DNA from: Bacilli bacterium
GTDB lineage: Bacteria > Bacillota_I > Bacilli_A > RF39 > UBA660
Reading direction: 5' to 3'
Length of the DNA stretch: 18,660 nucleotides
NCBI GenBank assembly: GCA_028703035.1
Contig: JAQVNR010000022.1
Location: forward strand, 1 to 18,660
Shown here: in pieces, positions 7,962 to 15,204 of the stretch
Position numbering within the stretch: the stretch's first letter is position 1
Layout: every line of letters starts with the position of its first letter
Translations under genes and position numbers: made by a program
The notes under the pieces: generated by a model
What the model saw: only the letters and a program-made list of their open reading frames with translations
What the model was told of the DNA's origin: nothing
The model's database searches: none

Positions 7962-9320
7962 TTATTTATATTTAGAATAGTTTCTGACTATTTCTGCATC
8001 ATCACAATGGATTTTCTCTTGGCCAATAATTTGATAATCTTCATGACCTTTACCAAGAATAAGTAAAAAGTCTTTATTATCTAACATGGAAAGTCCTTTT
8101 TCAATTGCTTCTTTACGGTCAAAGATAATTTCATAATTTGTATTAGTATTATCTCTAACAATATCATCCATTATTTTTTGCGGAGCCTCAGTGCGTGGAT
8201 TATCATTAGTAAATATTACATAATCACTTAAACTAGTAGCTATATCCCCCATTATCGGTCTTTTTTTAGGATCGCGATCACCACCACAGCCAACAATTGT
8301 AATAATTCGATTATGTTCAAGCTCTAAATGAGCTTTAATTACTTTATCAACTGCATCTGGCGTATGAGCATAGTCAACTACCGCAAAACTATTTCCAACA
8401 TTAATACTTTCACATCTACCCTTAGGTGAATATATATAATCAGTTTTATTAATAATCTCTTCAATTTTAAAACCTAAACTGTGAAGAATGGCTAAACTCA
8501 TCATATAGTTATAAACATTAAAACTACTTATTAAATTTATTTTTACCTTATAAATCCTTTTATCAAATGTAAAATCAATAACTGTTGAATCTTGATAATA
8601 ATCACAATTTACAATTTTATAATCTCCATGTTTGCCGATGGTTACATAATTACCTGTTTTAAATGGCTTAACTGAGGGATCATCATCATTAACAATCATT
8701 ACTCCATCTTCAGTTAAATAATTTTTCAATTTTAATTTAGAATTAAGATAATTAGTCATTGTCTCATGAAAATCTAAATGATCTTGACTTAAATTAGTAA
8801 ATGCTCCGGTTACAAACTTAAGACCCACTATTCTTTCAAGCTCAAGTGCATGCGATGAAACTTCCATTACTATATATTCAGCACCATTATCTTTGGCTTC
8901 TAATAAAAGTTTATAAATTGTTAAGTTATCTGGAGTAGTATTATTTAACTCTCTTTCAATATCATTATAATAAAAACCGATTGTTCCTAAGTAACCTACT
9001 TTTTTAGAAAACTTCTTAAGAAGCTGATAAATTAAAAAGCAAGTCGTTGTTTTCCCATTAGTTCCTGTTACACCAATTAATTTTAAATCTTTTAAAAGTG
9101 GGCTATAATCTTTAATAAGCACTTCTTTTAAATATTCTTCTGTACTTGGAACAACTAATACTGGGACACTTGTTTTAACTGCTTTTTCCGCGATTATTTT
9201 AACTGCCCCATTTTGGACTGCTTTTTCAATATAATCATGTCCATCAACTGTATGCCCTACAATTGCCACAAATATTTGGCCATTTTTTATTAACCTTGAA
9301 TCTGTTTCATATTTAATCAT
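7962..9320 (-). CDS. murE: UDP-MurNAc-tripeptide synthetase (MurE, meso-DAP type)
   Basis: This cytosolic Mur ligase adds the third residue to UDP-MurNAc-L-Ala-D-Glu using ATP. The sequence shows the ATP loop TGTNGKTTT (85-93), NNTTPDN (126-132), EVSSHALE (153-160), the lysine-bearing NSKLKLKNYL (193-202) and GCGGDRDPKKRP (344-355). DNPR at 373-376 is the motif that marks meso-diaminopimelate-adding enzymes; lysine-adding ones differ there. I chose the ATG at 9320 because AGAAAGAGGA sits 6 bases upstream. A longer frame starting at 9353 has no such site. At 452 residues it is shorter than the usual 480-500, with an abbreviated N-terminal domain. It has its own promoter and terminator. Confidence 0.95.
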   Translation of the reverse strand: MIKYETDSRLIKNGQIFVAIVGHTVDGHDYIEKAVQNGAVKIIAEKAVKTSVPVLVVPSTEEYLKEVLIKDYSPLLKDLKLIGVTGTNGKTTTCFLIYQLLKKFSKKVGYLGTIGFYYNDIERELNNTTPDNLTIYKLLLEAKDNGAEYIVMEVSSHALELERIVGLKFVTGAFTNLSQDHLDFHETMTNYLNSKLKLKNYLTEDGVMIVNDDDPSVKPFKTGNYVTIGKHGDYKIVNCDYYQDSTVIDFTFDKRIYKVKINLISSFNVYNYMMSLAILHSLGFKIEEIINKTDYIYSPKGRCESINVGNSFAVVDYAHTPDAVDKVIKAHLELEHNRIITIVGCGGDRDPKKRPIMGDIATSLSDYVIFTNDNPRTEAPQKIMDDIVRDNTNTNYEIIFDRKEAIEKGLSMLDNKDFLLILGKGHEDYQIIGQEKIHCDDAEIVRNYSKYK

Positions 9321-9344
9321 TATAATTCCTCTTTCTGTATTTAA

Positions 9345-9372
9345 ATTATACAAAATACTTTAGATAAAAGAA
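9345..9372 (-). promoter_or_regulatory. Probable murE promoter
   Basis: On the minus strand TATAAT (9345-9350) is preceded by 16 bases and TTCTTT (9367-9372). The -10 box ends 24 bases before the chosen ATG. The -35 box lies inside a small hairpin (9362-9368 with 9374-9380) that may weakly end the upstream gene. Confidence 0.55.
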
Positions 9373-9388
9373 CTTTATCTTTTAAAAC

Positions 9389-10021
9389 TTAGTAAATTGT
9401 TTTTTGAATAAGTATTTCTTCTATTGAAACGTTTGCTGGAAATAAGTAATATTCTTTATAAGTTTTAATAATAATATTGATTTCATTTTCAGCATTATTA
9501 GCAAGCTCTTCAGCTAATTTTAATGCATCTCCTAACTTAATAATCTGATAATACTTTTTTTTATCCTCTATTATAATAGGCGGATAGTAGTTTTTAATTA
9601 GGTTAGATATCAAAATAAGAAAGCAGATTAATTCATTGTTTTTTTTAAATAACTGAGATCTTGTTAAATAAATATTAAGAAGTGCTTCTTTTTCTAATTT
9701 AGGCAAGTCTTTCCACAATGTCTGATAAATTTTTAAAATAGATGCCAATTTTTGATAAACATTTGCCCCTCTAGGTACATCTACTAAATTTAAATCATAA
9801 TCTCTAAGAACTTCATCTTCTGATTCTTGATTAATAGAAGTAGCTAATTTTAAAATATTTGTAATATTTGTTTCTTTTAAATTTAAATATTCTAAAAAAA
9901 TCTTTAGTAATCTATCATTATTAGTTATTAACCGATTAAAATAATTTTTTAAATAATATTTAAAGAACTCTTTATCGCGTGAAATCACTTCAAATATTCT
10001 TTGATTACTTAATTTGTTCAT
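9389..10021 (-). CDS. Unknown protein, possibly a degenerate Fic-like fold
   Basis: I do not recognise this gene with confidence. It is a soluble, mostly helical protein of 210 residues with no signal peptide. Near residues 118-162 it reads YLTRSQLFKKNNE, then NLIKNYYPPIIIEDKKKYYQ. That order resembles the end of a Fic domain, where HPFxxGNGR is followed by a helix and then GYPPIII...Y. Here the catalytic His and the GNGR residues are absent, so AMP-transferase activity is unlikely. The alternative is an unrelated helical protein. A GTG precedes the ATG by one codon. I use the ATG, although the ribosome binding site (AGAG-type) is weak. It lies between the ABC permease and murE on the same strand. 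Confidence 0.6.
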   Translation of the reverse strand: MNKLSNQRIFEVISRDKEFFKYYLKNYFNRLITNNDRLLKIFLEYLNLKETNITNILKLATSINQESEDEVLRDYDLNLVDVPRGANVYQKLASILKIYQTLWKDLPKLEKEALLNIYLTRSQLFKKNNELICFLILISNLIKNYYPPIIIEDKKKYYQIIKLGDALKLAEELANNAENEINIIIKTYKEYYLFPANVSIEEILIQKTIY

Positions 10022-10076
10022 CACTTTTTATCTCTTTTCTTTTTCTTAAATATTCCTTATTTAATATAACATAATT

Positions 10077-11669
10077 TTATAAACTTTTAAATATCCTTAC
10101 ACCTTTTGTAAATAACACTTTATATATTACACTTGTTATTATCAGCATAATAGTACCAGTTAAAATAAAATATTTATTAGGATTAATATCAGGAATAATA
10201 AAAATAGGCACTACTGAAACTATTAAGCCAGTAATTATAGTTAAAAAAGATGCCATGCTTTGCTTAATAACTTTTACTTCATTTACCCAGTCAAGTAGTG
10301 GAAAAAATAAATTTATTAAAAGACCAAAACCAGCTATAAAGAAAGCATAAATTGTTGGTAAGATAAGTAAGACTAAAAAATTTAATATCGAGAGTTTAAT
10401 AATAAACATAAGTATAAGTGATGCAATTAATATTGTTGGTAAGATTATTGTTAAGTTAACCATTATCTTAGCAATAAAAATATTTTTAATATTTACTGGT
10501 AAACTTTTTAATATCCATAAGTTTTTTCCTTCTAAAGAAATGCTAGAATGGGTCGTACATGATAAACTAGTAAATACGGCAAACACAAGTGGTGCACTTG
10601 TCATTAAATATTGCGAAAAATTTGGCATTTGGATAAACGCATCTAAAGTATCACTTCCTAAAACAGCTAAGAGTATTAAAGTAGCTAATAAGAGAATACT
10701 TCCAATAGCAGTATTTAAAACATATAAAGCACTAGAAATATATCTCTTAATCTCTTTTTGATATAAAGACATTAAAGGACTTTTTAACTTAATATTTTTA
10801 ACTATATATTTATTATTTATAGTTACACCACTGAGTTTATTGTTAATATTAGCAAAGTATTTAACAATTATATTTTTAAATATTACAAAAATAAATAATG
10901 ATAAAAAGATAAAGATTATTAAACTAAATAAATCATAATTCCCAATTATATTTGTATATAACTTAGTTACCGGATAAATACTATTAAATTTATTTACTAT
11001 CGACTGGCTTAAATTAGCTAAATCAAGAGCATTTAAGTTTTGCATATTATAAGTAAAATAATAAACGACAACAAATAATAATAAACTAAATATAATATTA
11101 GCAAAATTTTTATATTTAAATCTTGCTGATAATGCAGTGAGTAAACTACCAATGATACATCCTACTACCGTTGGAATAAGTGGTATAAATAAAAAACTAA
11201 CAAAGAACATTATATGAAACATATATGATGTAGTAGTACCTAATATATAAGCTAAATACGTAGGAATCATAAATATCAACATAAATATTAAATTAGCTAA
11301 ATATAATACTATGAATTTACTAGTAATTATCGTATTTTTTTCAATTGGTAAGCTAAAAAGAATTGAATAATCTTTAGCGCCAAATAAAGTTTTATTTACT
11401 TTAAATACTGTTGTAAAAACTAAATATATACTAGTAAAAACCATCATTACAACTAAAAGTAAATGTTCAAGACCTAATGTTTTTAAACCATCTAAAGCAA
11501 ATGAAGATGCATAATAAATAGATACAGTTAAAACTCCAAAAATATAAATATATAATAAAATATAAGGAATTACTTTCTTAAATTCTTTATTTTCTTTAGC
11601 TTGAAATAATTTATAAATATCAAAAAATGTTAAAAGATTAATTTTAACTAAATTAATTAGATTTCTCAT
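10077..11669 (-). CDS. ABC transporter permease, multi-helix ABC-2-like
   Basis: An integral membrane protein of 530 residues with about 11-12 hydrophobic helices spread along its length, the permease partner of the ATPase just upstream. The N-terminus (MRNLINLVKINLLTFF) is followed by a short basic stretch and helix pairs, the pattern of large ABC-2-like permeases in Bacillota that come with a CcmA-type ATPase. I chose the ATG at 11669 because GGAG sits 7 bases upstream, inside the end of the ATPase gene. A longer frame from 11696 lacks such a site. The two genes overlap by 17 bases, so their products are probably made together. The exported substrate cannot be told. Confidence 0.85.
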   Translation of the reverse strand: MRNLINLVKINLLTFFDIYKLFQAKENKEFKKVIPYILLYIYIFGVLTVSIYYASSFALDGLKTLGLEHLLLVVMMVFTSIYLVFTTVFKVNKTLFGAKDYSILFSLPIEKNTIITSKFIVLYLANLIFMLIFMIPTYLAYILGTTTSYMFHIMFFVSFLFIPLIPTVVGCIIGSLLTALSARFKYKNFANIIFSLLLFVVVYYFTYNMQNLNALDLANLSQSIVNKFNSIYPVTKLYTNIIGNYDLFSLIIFIFLSLFIFVIFKNIIVKYFANINNKLSGVTINNKYIVKNIKLKSPLMSLYQKEIKRYISSALYVLNTAIGSILLLATLILLAVLGSDTLDAFIQMPNFSQYLMTSAPLVFAVFTSLSCTTHSSISLEGKNLWILKSLPVNIKNIFIAKIMVNLTIILPTILIASLILMFIIKLSILNFLVLLILPTIYAFFIAGFGLLINLFFPLLDWVNEVKVIKQSMASFLTIITGLIVSVVPIFIIPDINPNKYFILTGTIMLIITSVIYKVLFTKGVRIFKSL

Positions 11670-12366
11670 CTCTTGTCTCCATAAATATATCTTCAAGTGA
11701 TTTATCTTTTAAAACTTTAGCCATATCCCCCGCTACAATTAACTTGCCATTTTTAATAATAGCTAGTTTATTACAAAGCTTTTCAGCAACTTCTAATATA
11801 TGAGTTGAAAAAAATATTGAAGTTCCTTCTTTGGCTAACTTTTTCATATAATCTTTAAGCTTTTTATTAGCAAGTGGGTCAAGACCAACAAATGGTTCAT
11901 CAAGAATTAAATATTTTGGATTTCTAATAAGAGCACTGATAATTGCCAGTTTTTGTTTCATTCCATGAGAATATGATGATATTGGGTTTGCTAAAGATGA
12001 AGTTAATTCAAAGGCATCAGAATATTTATTAATCGCATCGATTCTTTCTTCACCAATTTCATAAACATCAGCAATAAAATTTAAATAGTCGATTCCTTTT
12101 AAAAATTCATATAAATCAGGATTATCAGGAATATAAGCTATTTTTTTCTTACACTCAATTGGCTTATCTTTTATTGATACTTTGTCATATAAAATATCTC
12201 CTGAATCAAAGGCAATAACATCAGTCATTGCTTTAATACATGTTGTTTTACCGGCGCCATTATGCCCTACGAAAGCAAATATATCACCGTTCTTTATTTC
12301 AAAAGATAGATTATCAAGAACTGTTTTTTTACCGTATCTTTTAGTTAAATTTTTTATTTCAATCAT
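11653..12366 (-). CDS. ABC transporter ATP-binding protein
   Basis: A 237-residue ATPase of the CcmA/export class. Walker A is GHNGAGKTT (34-42), the signature is SYSHGMKQK (131-139, with SHG in place of SGG), Walker B is YLILDEP (152-158), the D-loop is GLDP (161-164) and the switch histidine is H189 in STHI. It energises the membrane partner encoded immediately downstream. A GGGAG ribosome binding site lies 8 bases before the ATG. A promoter at 12390-12418 lies just upstream, so this is the first gene of the unit. There is no linked binding protein, which fits an exporter or an antimicrobial-resistance-type pump. Confidence 0.93.
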   Translation of the reverse strand: MIEIKNLTKRYGKKTVLDNLSFEIKNGDIFAFVGHNGAGKTTCIKAMTDVIAFDSGDILYDKVSIKDKPIECKKKIAYIPDNPDLYEFLKGIDYLNFIADVYEIGEERIDAINKYSDAFELTSSLANPISSYSHGMKQKLAIISALIRNPKYLILDEPFVGLDPLANKKLKDYMKKLAKEGTSIFFSTHILEVAEKLCNKLAIIKNGKLIVAGDMAKVLKDKSLEDIFMETRDEKSN

Positions 12367-12389
12367 TTTTTTTCTCCCATTTCTTCTTT

Positions 12390-12418
12390 ATTATAATATT
12401 TATCCATAGTTTTGTAAA
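12390..12418 (-). promoter_or_regulatory. Sigma-A-like promoter for the ABC operon
   Basis: On the minus strand TTTACA (12413-12418) is followed by 17 bases and a perfect TATAAT (12390-12395). The start codon at 12366 is 23 bases from the -10 box, so the leader is short. Confidence 0.7.
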
Positions 12419-12467
12419 TCATGTATAAACTTTTTCTTTTTAACCAAAATATTATTGGAGGATGAAA

Positions 12468-12677
12468 ATGGAAAAAGTACCAAATATGATTTCAACAAAA
12501 GACTTATCTTATATTACTGACATGTTTAATTGGCACATTATTGCTGTTGAAAAATATGAAGCTTATTTAAATCAGATTAAAGATAAAGAATGCTCTAAAA
12601 AGTTAGATTCTTTAATAGAAATGCACTTACAAGTCTGTTCTAATTTATTAAGTATTCTAGAAAGTGGGGAAAATTAA
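12468..12677 (+). CDS. Small CotF-like (spore-coat-type, ferritin-like) protein
   Basis: A 69-residue helical protein. MISTKDLSYITDMFNWHIIA and a later HLQVCSNLLSIL resemble small Bacillota proteins annotated as spore coat CotF-like or ferritin-like helical bundles. Its function is unproven even in relatives, and CotF-like genes also occur in bacteria not seen to sporulate. The GGAGG at 12457-12461 touches an earlier ATG at 12462 but is 6 bases from the ATG at 12468, so I use the latter. It runs into the next gene: the TAA at 12675-12677 ends one base before that GTG, and the next gene's ribosome binding site lies inside this one. No convincing promoter is seen. Confidence 0.65.
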   Translation: MEKVPNMISTKDLSYITDMFNWHIIAVEKYEAYLNQIKDKECSKKLDSLIEMHLQVCSNLLSILESGEN

Positions 12678-12678
12678 A

Positions 12679-12930
12679 GTGGAAGATAAATATATTATGA
12701 TGGATGCTTTACTTACTGAAAAACATTTAGTAGTCAATACAGCAACTGCACTTAACGAAGCTTCTTGTGACAATATTTATAAAGCTTATACAGATATTTT
12801 TAATAAAGTTACGAAAGAAGCTAAAGATTTATTTAATTTGTGCTATAACAATGGCTGGTATCAACTAGAAGAAGCCCCTAAAACTAAAATTACTAAAGAT
12901 GCTGATAAATTAACAAAAGAACTAAGTTGA
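12679..12930 (+). CDS. CotF-family (spore coat-like) protein
   Basis: An 83-residue protein matching the CotF domain: an early MMDALLTEKHLVVNTATALN, then a helix with ASCDNIYKAYTDIFNK, and a C-terminal NNGWYQLEEA. The usual form is NEA...LR.....I......LF....Q.GWY, with aromatic residues near the end. The start is GTG at 12679, because GGGGA (12666-12670) is 8 bases upstream. A GTG at 12664 lies inside that site and is less likely. CotF proteins coat spores in Bacillus, but paralogues have other or unknown roles. The stop codon lies inside a terminator and inside the tRNA-Val promoter. Confidence 0.75.
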   Translation: MEDKYIMMDALLTEKHLVVNTATALNEASCDNIYKAYTDIFNKVTKEAKDLFNLCYNNGWYQLEEAPKTKITKDADKLTKELS

Positions 12931-12949
12931 AATTAACCTAGTTTTTTTG
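12920..12949 (+). terminator. Terminator of the CotF-like pair
   Basis: AACTAAGTT (12920-12928) pairs with AACCTAGTT (12935-12943) with one mismatch, a six-base loop and a T-run to 12948. It overlaps the TGA of the gene before it. Confidence 0.65.
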
Positions 12950-12955
12950 TATAAT
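12927..12955 (+). promoter_or_regulatory. Near-consensus promoter of tRNA-Val
   Basis: TTGAAA (12927-12932), a 17-base spacer and a perfect TATAAT (12950-12955), with the tRNA starting 8 bases later. The -35 box is inside the terminator hairpin and spans the stop codon of the coat-like gene. The predicted start leaves only about 1-2 bases of 5' leader. Confidence 0.8.
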
Positions 12956-12963
12956 AAGTTTAC

Positions 12964-13040
12964 GGGCGATTAGCTCAGCTGGTTAGAGTGCTACGTTGAC
13001 ATCGTAGAGGTCACCGGTTCAAGTCCAGTATCGCCCACCA
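12964..13040 (+). tRNA. tRNA-Val (anticodon GAC)
   Basis: A full cloverleaf is visible with the CCA encoded. The acceptor GGGCGAT (12964-12970) pairs with ATCGCCC (13030-13036). The anticodon stem CTACG/CGTAG encloses TTGACAT, giving anticodon GAC at 12998-13000. The T stem ACCGG/CCAGT (13013-13017, 13025-13029) has a C-A mismatch at its middle pair (13015/13027). It reads valine codons GUC and GUU. Confidence 0.93.
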
Positions 13041-13050
13041 TTAATTATAC

Positions 13051-13076
13051 AAAGAGACCTACAAAAAGGTCTTTTA
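13051..13076 (+). terminator. Terminator after tRNA-Val
   Basis: Bases 13052-13060 (AAGAGACCT) pair with 13067-13075 (AGGTCTTTT), with one G-U pair and a six-base loop. The right arm ends in a run of four Ts. Confidence 0.7.
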
Positions 13077-13129
13077 TAATTGACTATTTTTTAAAAAAAA
13101 CATTTACTATAATAAAGGAGTTAATTTTA

Positions 13130-13291
13130 ATGTTTATATTCTGCTTCATTTTATTTTTATGTTTTTTACCTTTTTTTATAATTCTACTTCCATTCTTTTT
13201 AATATTTGCCCTAATTAAATTAATTTTTTCTTGCAATTGTCCTAGAAATAATTGTTCTAGGAATAATTGCAACAAACGTTCTTATTTCTAG
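13130..13291 (+). CDS. Small membrane protein with Cys/Asn-rich tail (53 aa)
   Basis: Not a recognised family. The ORF gives a 53-residue protein: a highly hydrophobic segment (about residues 2-33) followed by a short tail SCNCPRNNCSRNNCNKRSYF. The tail has four Cys and six Asn, including a repeated RNNC unit. An AAAGGAG (13114-13120) sits 9 bases before the ATG, which is the best evidence that it is translated. A TATAAT at 13108-13113 overlaps this region, but no matching -35 is at normal spacing. A small membrane peptide with a metal- or disulfide-capable tail is an inference. An opposite-strand frame over the same bases lacks a good start site. Confidence 0.5.
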   Translation: MFIFCFILFLCFLPFFIILLPFFLIFALIKLIFSCNCPRNNCSRNNCNKRSYF

Positions 13292-13332
13292 AACAATTAA
13301 AGGCTCCCTTTTACACTGCTTGGAATATATTT

Positions 13333-13740
13333 TCAATGTGAAAGTATTAGTCTTTTTTGTTTTTTATGAAGTTGAATGACAAACAAAAAAGCAACTAATA
13401 TTACATTGTGAAACTTTGTAATATGTTGCTTACATAATAATAATTCATCTGCAACAACACTTTTACTATCATCAACCATTTTAGAAAATGATTTTTTTCT
13501 TTCATCTCTAATAGTTTCCTGTCTTTTGTTGTGCTGCTGCTTTATAGTTTTTAGTAATATTATAAAACCTTTAAGATATTTTTCTGATAATGGTACAACT
13601 TCAATATTATTATGTGATTTTGATTTATCAATATCTGGGTTACTCTGATATGCTTCTTTTTTCCTTTGGTTATGAGCACCAATTTGTCCTAAATCACCTA
13701 AAGTCTTAATAGGTGCTACTCTAAATATTGCATAACTCAC
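13333..13740 (-). pseudogene. Truncated MobV-family (Pre/Mob) relaxase
   Basis: The first 100 or so residues match MobV plasmid mobilization relaxases, which nick oriT to start conjugal transfer. Visible landmarks are SYAIFRVAPIKTLGDLGQIG (2-21), HNQRKKEAYQSNPDI (23-37), SHNNIEVVPLSEKYLKGF (42-59) and KMVDDSKSVVADELL (87-101). After ADELL the family sequence stops and the frame runs through a long hairpin into unrelated DNA. The catalytic HxDE...H..H region, normally past residue 120, is missing, so the protein cannot nick DNA. The start is GTG at 13740. No intact oriT is recognisable in the 130 bases upstream. It is a relic of a mobilizable element. Confidence 0.8.
13381..13431 (-). terminator. 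Long hairpin terminator after the relaxase remnant
   Basis: On the minus strand, AAGCAAC and ATATTACA (13417-13431) pair with TGTAATAT (13398-13405) and GTTGCT (13390-13395). There is a two-base bulge and an 11-base loop. It is followed by a T-rich run (13381-13390). It lies inside the 3' part of the truncated relaxase frame, so the original gene ended or was rejoined here. Confidence 0.6.
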
Positions 13741-13875
13741 TTGCTACCAACTTCTTCCCATACATTCTAGTAATAGACCGAAATGCGTTACTTTGTTAAG
13801 TCCTTTTTTATTTAAAAGTGGTATCATTTTAAATGGTTAGCTATAAGGGTTTTCTTTATCATATTTTAAGCAAAA

Positions 13876-14146
13876 TTATTTCTCATTATATTTTTCTTTA
13901 AGTATTTCTAAATAATCAATTTTATAAAACTTTTCTAGTCGTTCAAAAGTGATCTGATACTTTCTAAATCTCGTTTTAACATTATATCTTCAAAAGTGAA
14001 ATTAAATTGTTCTAATTCTCGGTCTTCTTTAATTTATTATCAGAATTATACTCAATATCTGCTTTAATACCTAAAAATAATAATACGTTTTTAATTTTCT
14101 GATTTAGTTGTTCTTCTATTTCTAAAACTTCCTTTGTTATACTCAT
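13876..14146 (-). pseudogene. Frameshifted small ORF of the mobilizable element
   Basis: Starting at ATG 14146, with a good AGGTGGTG ribosome binding site 8 bases upstream, the frame reads MSITKEVLEIEEQLN, then FLGIKADIEYNSDNK, and then stops early. The other frames continue with ELEQFNFTFEDIMLKRDLES and then FERLEKFYKIDYLEILKEKY, ending at TAA 13876-13878. These pieces look like one acidic, helical protein of about 90 residues with two frameshifts. I do not recognise the family. Its position just upstream of the relaxase remnant suggests that it belonged to the same element. The bases between it and the relaxase (13741-13875) hold no gene I can support. Confidence 0.5.
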
Positions 14147-14240
14147 AAACTAATCACCACCTATCACACAACAAAAAAAAGATTAACCGAAATTAACCTT
14201 TATGTGTTATGTCGAATAATTAGTTCGACTAATTTCCCTA

Positions 14241-14314
14241 TGGTGCCAATTGATAGAATCGAACTTTCGACTGATCCTTACCATGGACCCGTTATACCAC
14301 TTAACTAAATCGGC
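14241..14314 (-). tRNA. tRNA-Thr (anticodon GGT)
   Basis: On the minus strand the acceptor GCCGATT pairs with AATTGGC (one G-U) and is followed by ACCA with CCA encoded. The anticodon stem GGTCC/GGATC encloses ATGGTAA, giving GGT at 14280-14282. The D stem is a short GTT/AAC. The T stem GAAAG/CTATC has an A-A mismatch at its middle pair, so the fold is weaker than usual. It reads ACC and ACU threonine codons. No other tRNA adjoins it. Confidence 0.85.
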
Positions 14315-14322
14315 ATAGTTAT

Positions 14323-14351
14323 ATAATAACAAAATTATTTCTTTAAAACAA
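14323..14351 (-). promoter_or_regulatory. Promoter of tRNA-Thr
   Basis: On the minus strand TTGTTT (14346-14351) is followed by 17 bases and TATTAT (14323-14328), ending 8 bases before the tRNA. The geometry is identical to the tRNA-Val promoter. It begins just past the folD stop. Confidence 0.7.
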
Positions 14352-14355
14352 AAAG

Positions 14356-15180
14356 CTAGTCTTCTTGTTGAAGGATATATGCATCATACAAATTTTCAGC
14401 AAGTGATGCGATAGTCATTGGACCAATTCCACCAGGAACAGGTGTAATATATGAAGATATGTTTTTAATTTTTTCAAAATCAACATCTCCATATAATTTA
14501 TTATCTATTTTATTAATACCAACATCAATTATTACAGCACCTTCTTTTACCATTGAATTAGTAATTAAATGTTTTTTGCCAGTAGCAGCAATTAATATGT
14601 CAGCATTTTTCGTAAAATATGCTAAATTTTTGGTTTTAGAATGGCAAACTGTTACAGTTGCATCACTATTTAAGAGTAAATTACTAATAGGTTTACCGAC
14701 TATATTGCTTCTTCCTACAACCACAACATTTTTACCTGCTACTTTTATATTATATTTATTTAATAAAGTCATAATTCCCTTAGCGGTACAAGGAATTATC
14801 CCTGGTTTATTATTAATTAAATTACAGACATTAATATTATTAAGTCCATCTACATCTTTTTTATAATTAATTCTATTTTGTATTTTTTTTGTATCTAAAT
14901 GATTAGGGATTGGAAGTTGTAATAAAATTCCCGTAGTTTGATCTTCATTTAAAACATCAATTAACTTTAGTACTTCTTTTTCAGAAATATTCAAATCCAG
15001 CTTGTGGTGAATAAAAGCAATATTTAATATATTACACAATTTTTTCTTTTGATTAATATAAACATTGCTAGACTGATCATTACCAATTTGAATAACTGCT
15101 AAAGAAAGATGCAAATCATATACTTTATTTTTTACCTCTAATAATATTTCTTCACTAATTTTTTTTCCGTCTAAAATCAT
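14356..15180 (-). CDS. folD: Bifunctional methylenetetrahydrofolate dehydrogenase/cyclohydrolase
   Basis: A 274-residue cytosolic FolD, which interconverts 5,10-methylene-, methenyl- and 10-formyl-tetrahydrofolate with NADP. The catalytic Tyr and Lys are in SSNVYINQKKK (Y41, K45). Other signatures are GILLQLPIP (about 84-92), KDVDGL, the P-loop-like VVVGRSNIVGKP and TPVPGGIGPMTIA near the end. Length is close to the usual 280-290. An AGAGGA ribosome binding site precedes the ATG. It lies 24 bases after the small unknown gene, at the end of the minus-strand lipid block, and may share its transcript. It has no clear terminator before the tRNA-Thr promoter. Confidence 0.96.
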   Translation of the reverse strand: MILDGKKISEEILLEVKNKVYDLHLSLAVIQIGNDQSSNVYINQKKKLCNILNIAFIHHKLDLNISEKEVLKLIDVLNEDQTTGILLQLPIPNHLDTKKIQNRINYKKDVDGLNNINVCNLINNKPGIIPCTAKGIMTLLNKYNIKVAGKNVVVVGRSNIVGKPISNLLLNSDATVTVCHSKTKNLAYFTKNADILIAATGKKHLITNSMVKEGAVIIDVGINKIDNKLYGDVDFEKIKNISSYITPVPGGIGPMTIASLAENLYDAYILQQED

Positions 15181-15204
15181 ATTTCCTCTTTCTAATAGAA
15201 AAAT

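Noticed and set aside
13084..13275. Minus-strand 63-residue frame rich in Lys and Asn
   Set aside because: It is antisense to a plus-strand ORF with a better ribosome binding site, has low-complexity sequence and no recognisable family.
13249..13299. 12-bp inverted repeat around the end of the Cys-tail ORF
   Set aside because: The arms are real (13249-13260 and 13288-13299) but 27 bases apart with no T-run, and one arm is inside the RNNC repeat coding, so it may be coincidence in AT-rich DNA.
13741..13875. oriT of the MobV element
   Set aside because: Short repeats are present, but I cannot match a known MobV nick-site consensus.
12964..14314. tRNA-based attachment-site duplication flanking the mobilizable relic
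   Set aside because: I found no repeat of either tRNA 3' end in the interval, so integration into a tRNA is not supported.
15181..15204. Tetrahydrofolate riboswitch before folD
   Set aside because: The gap is only 24 bases, too short for one.
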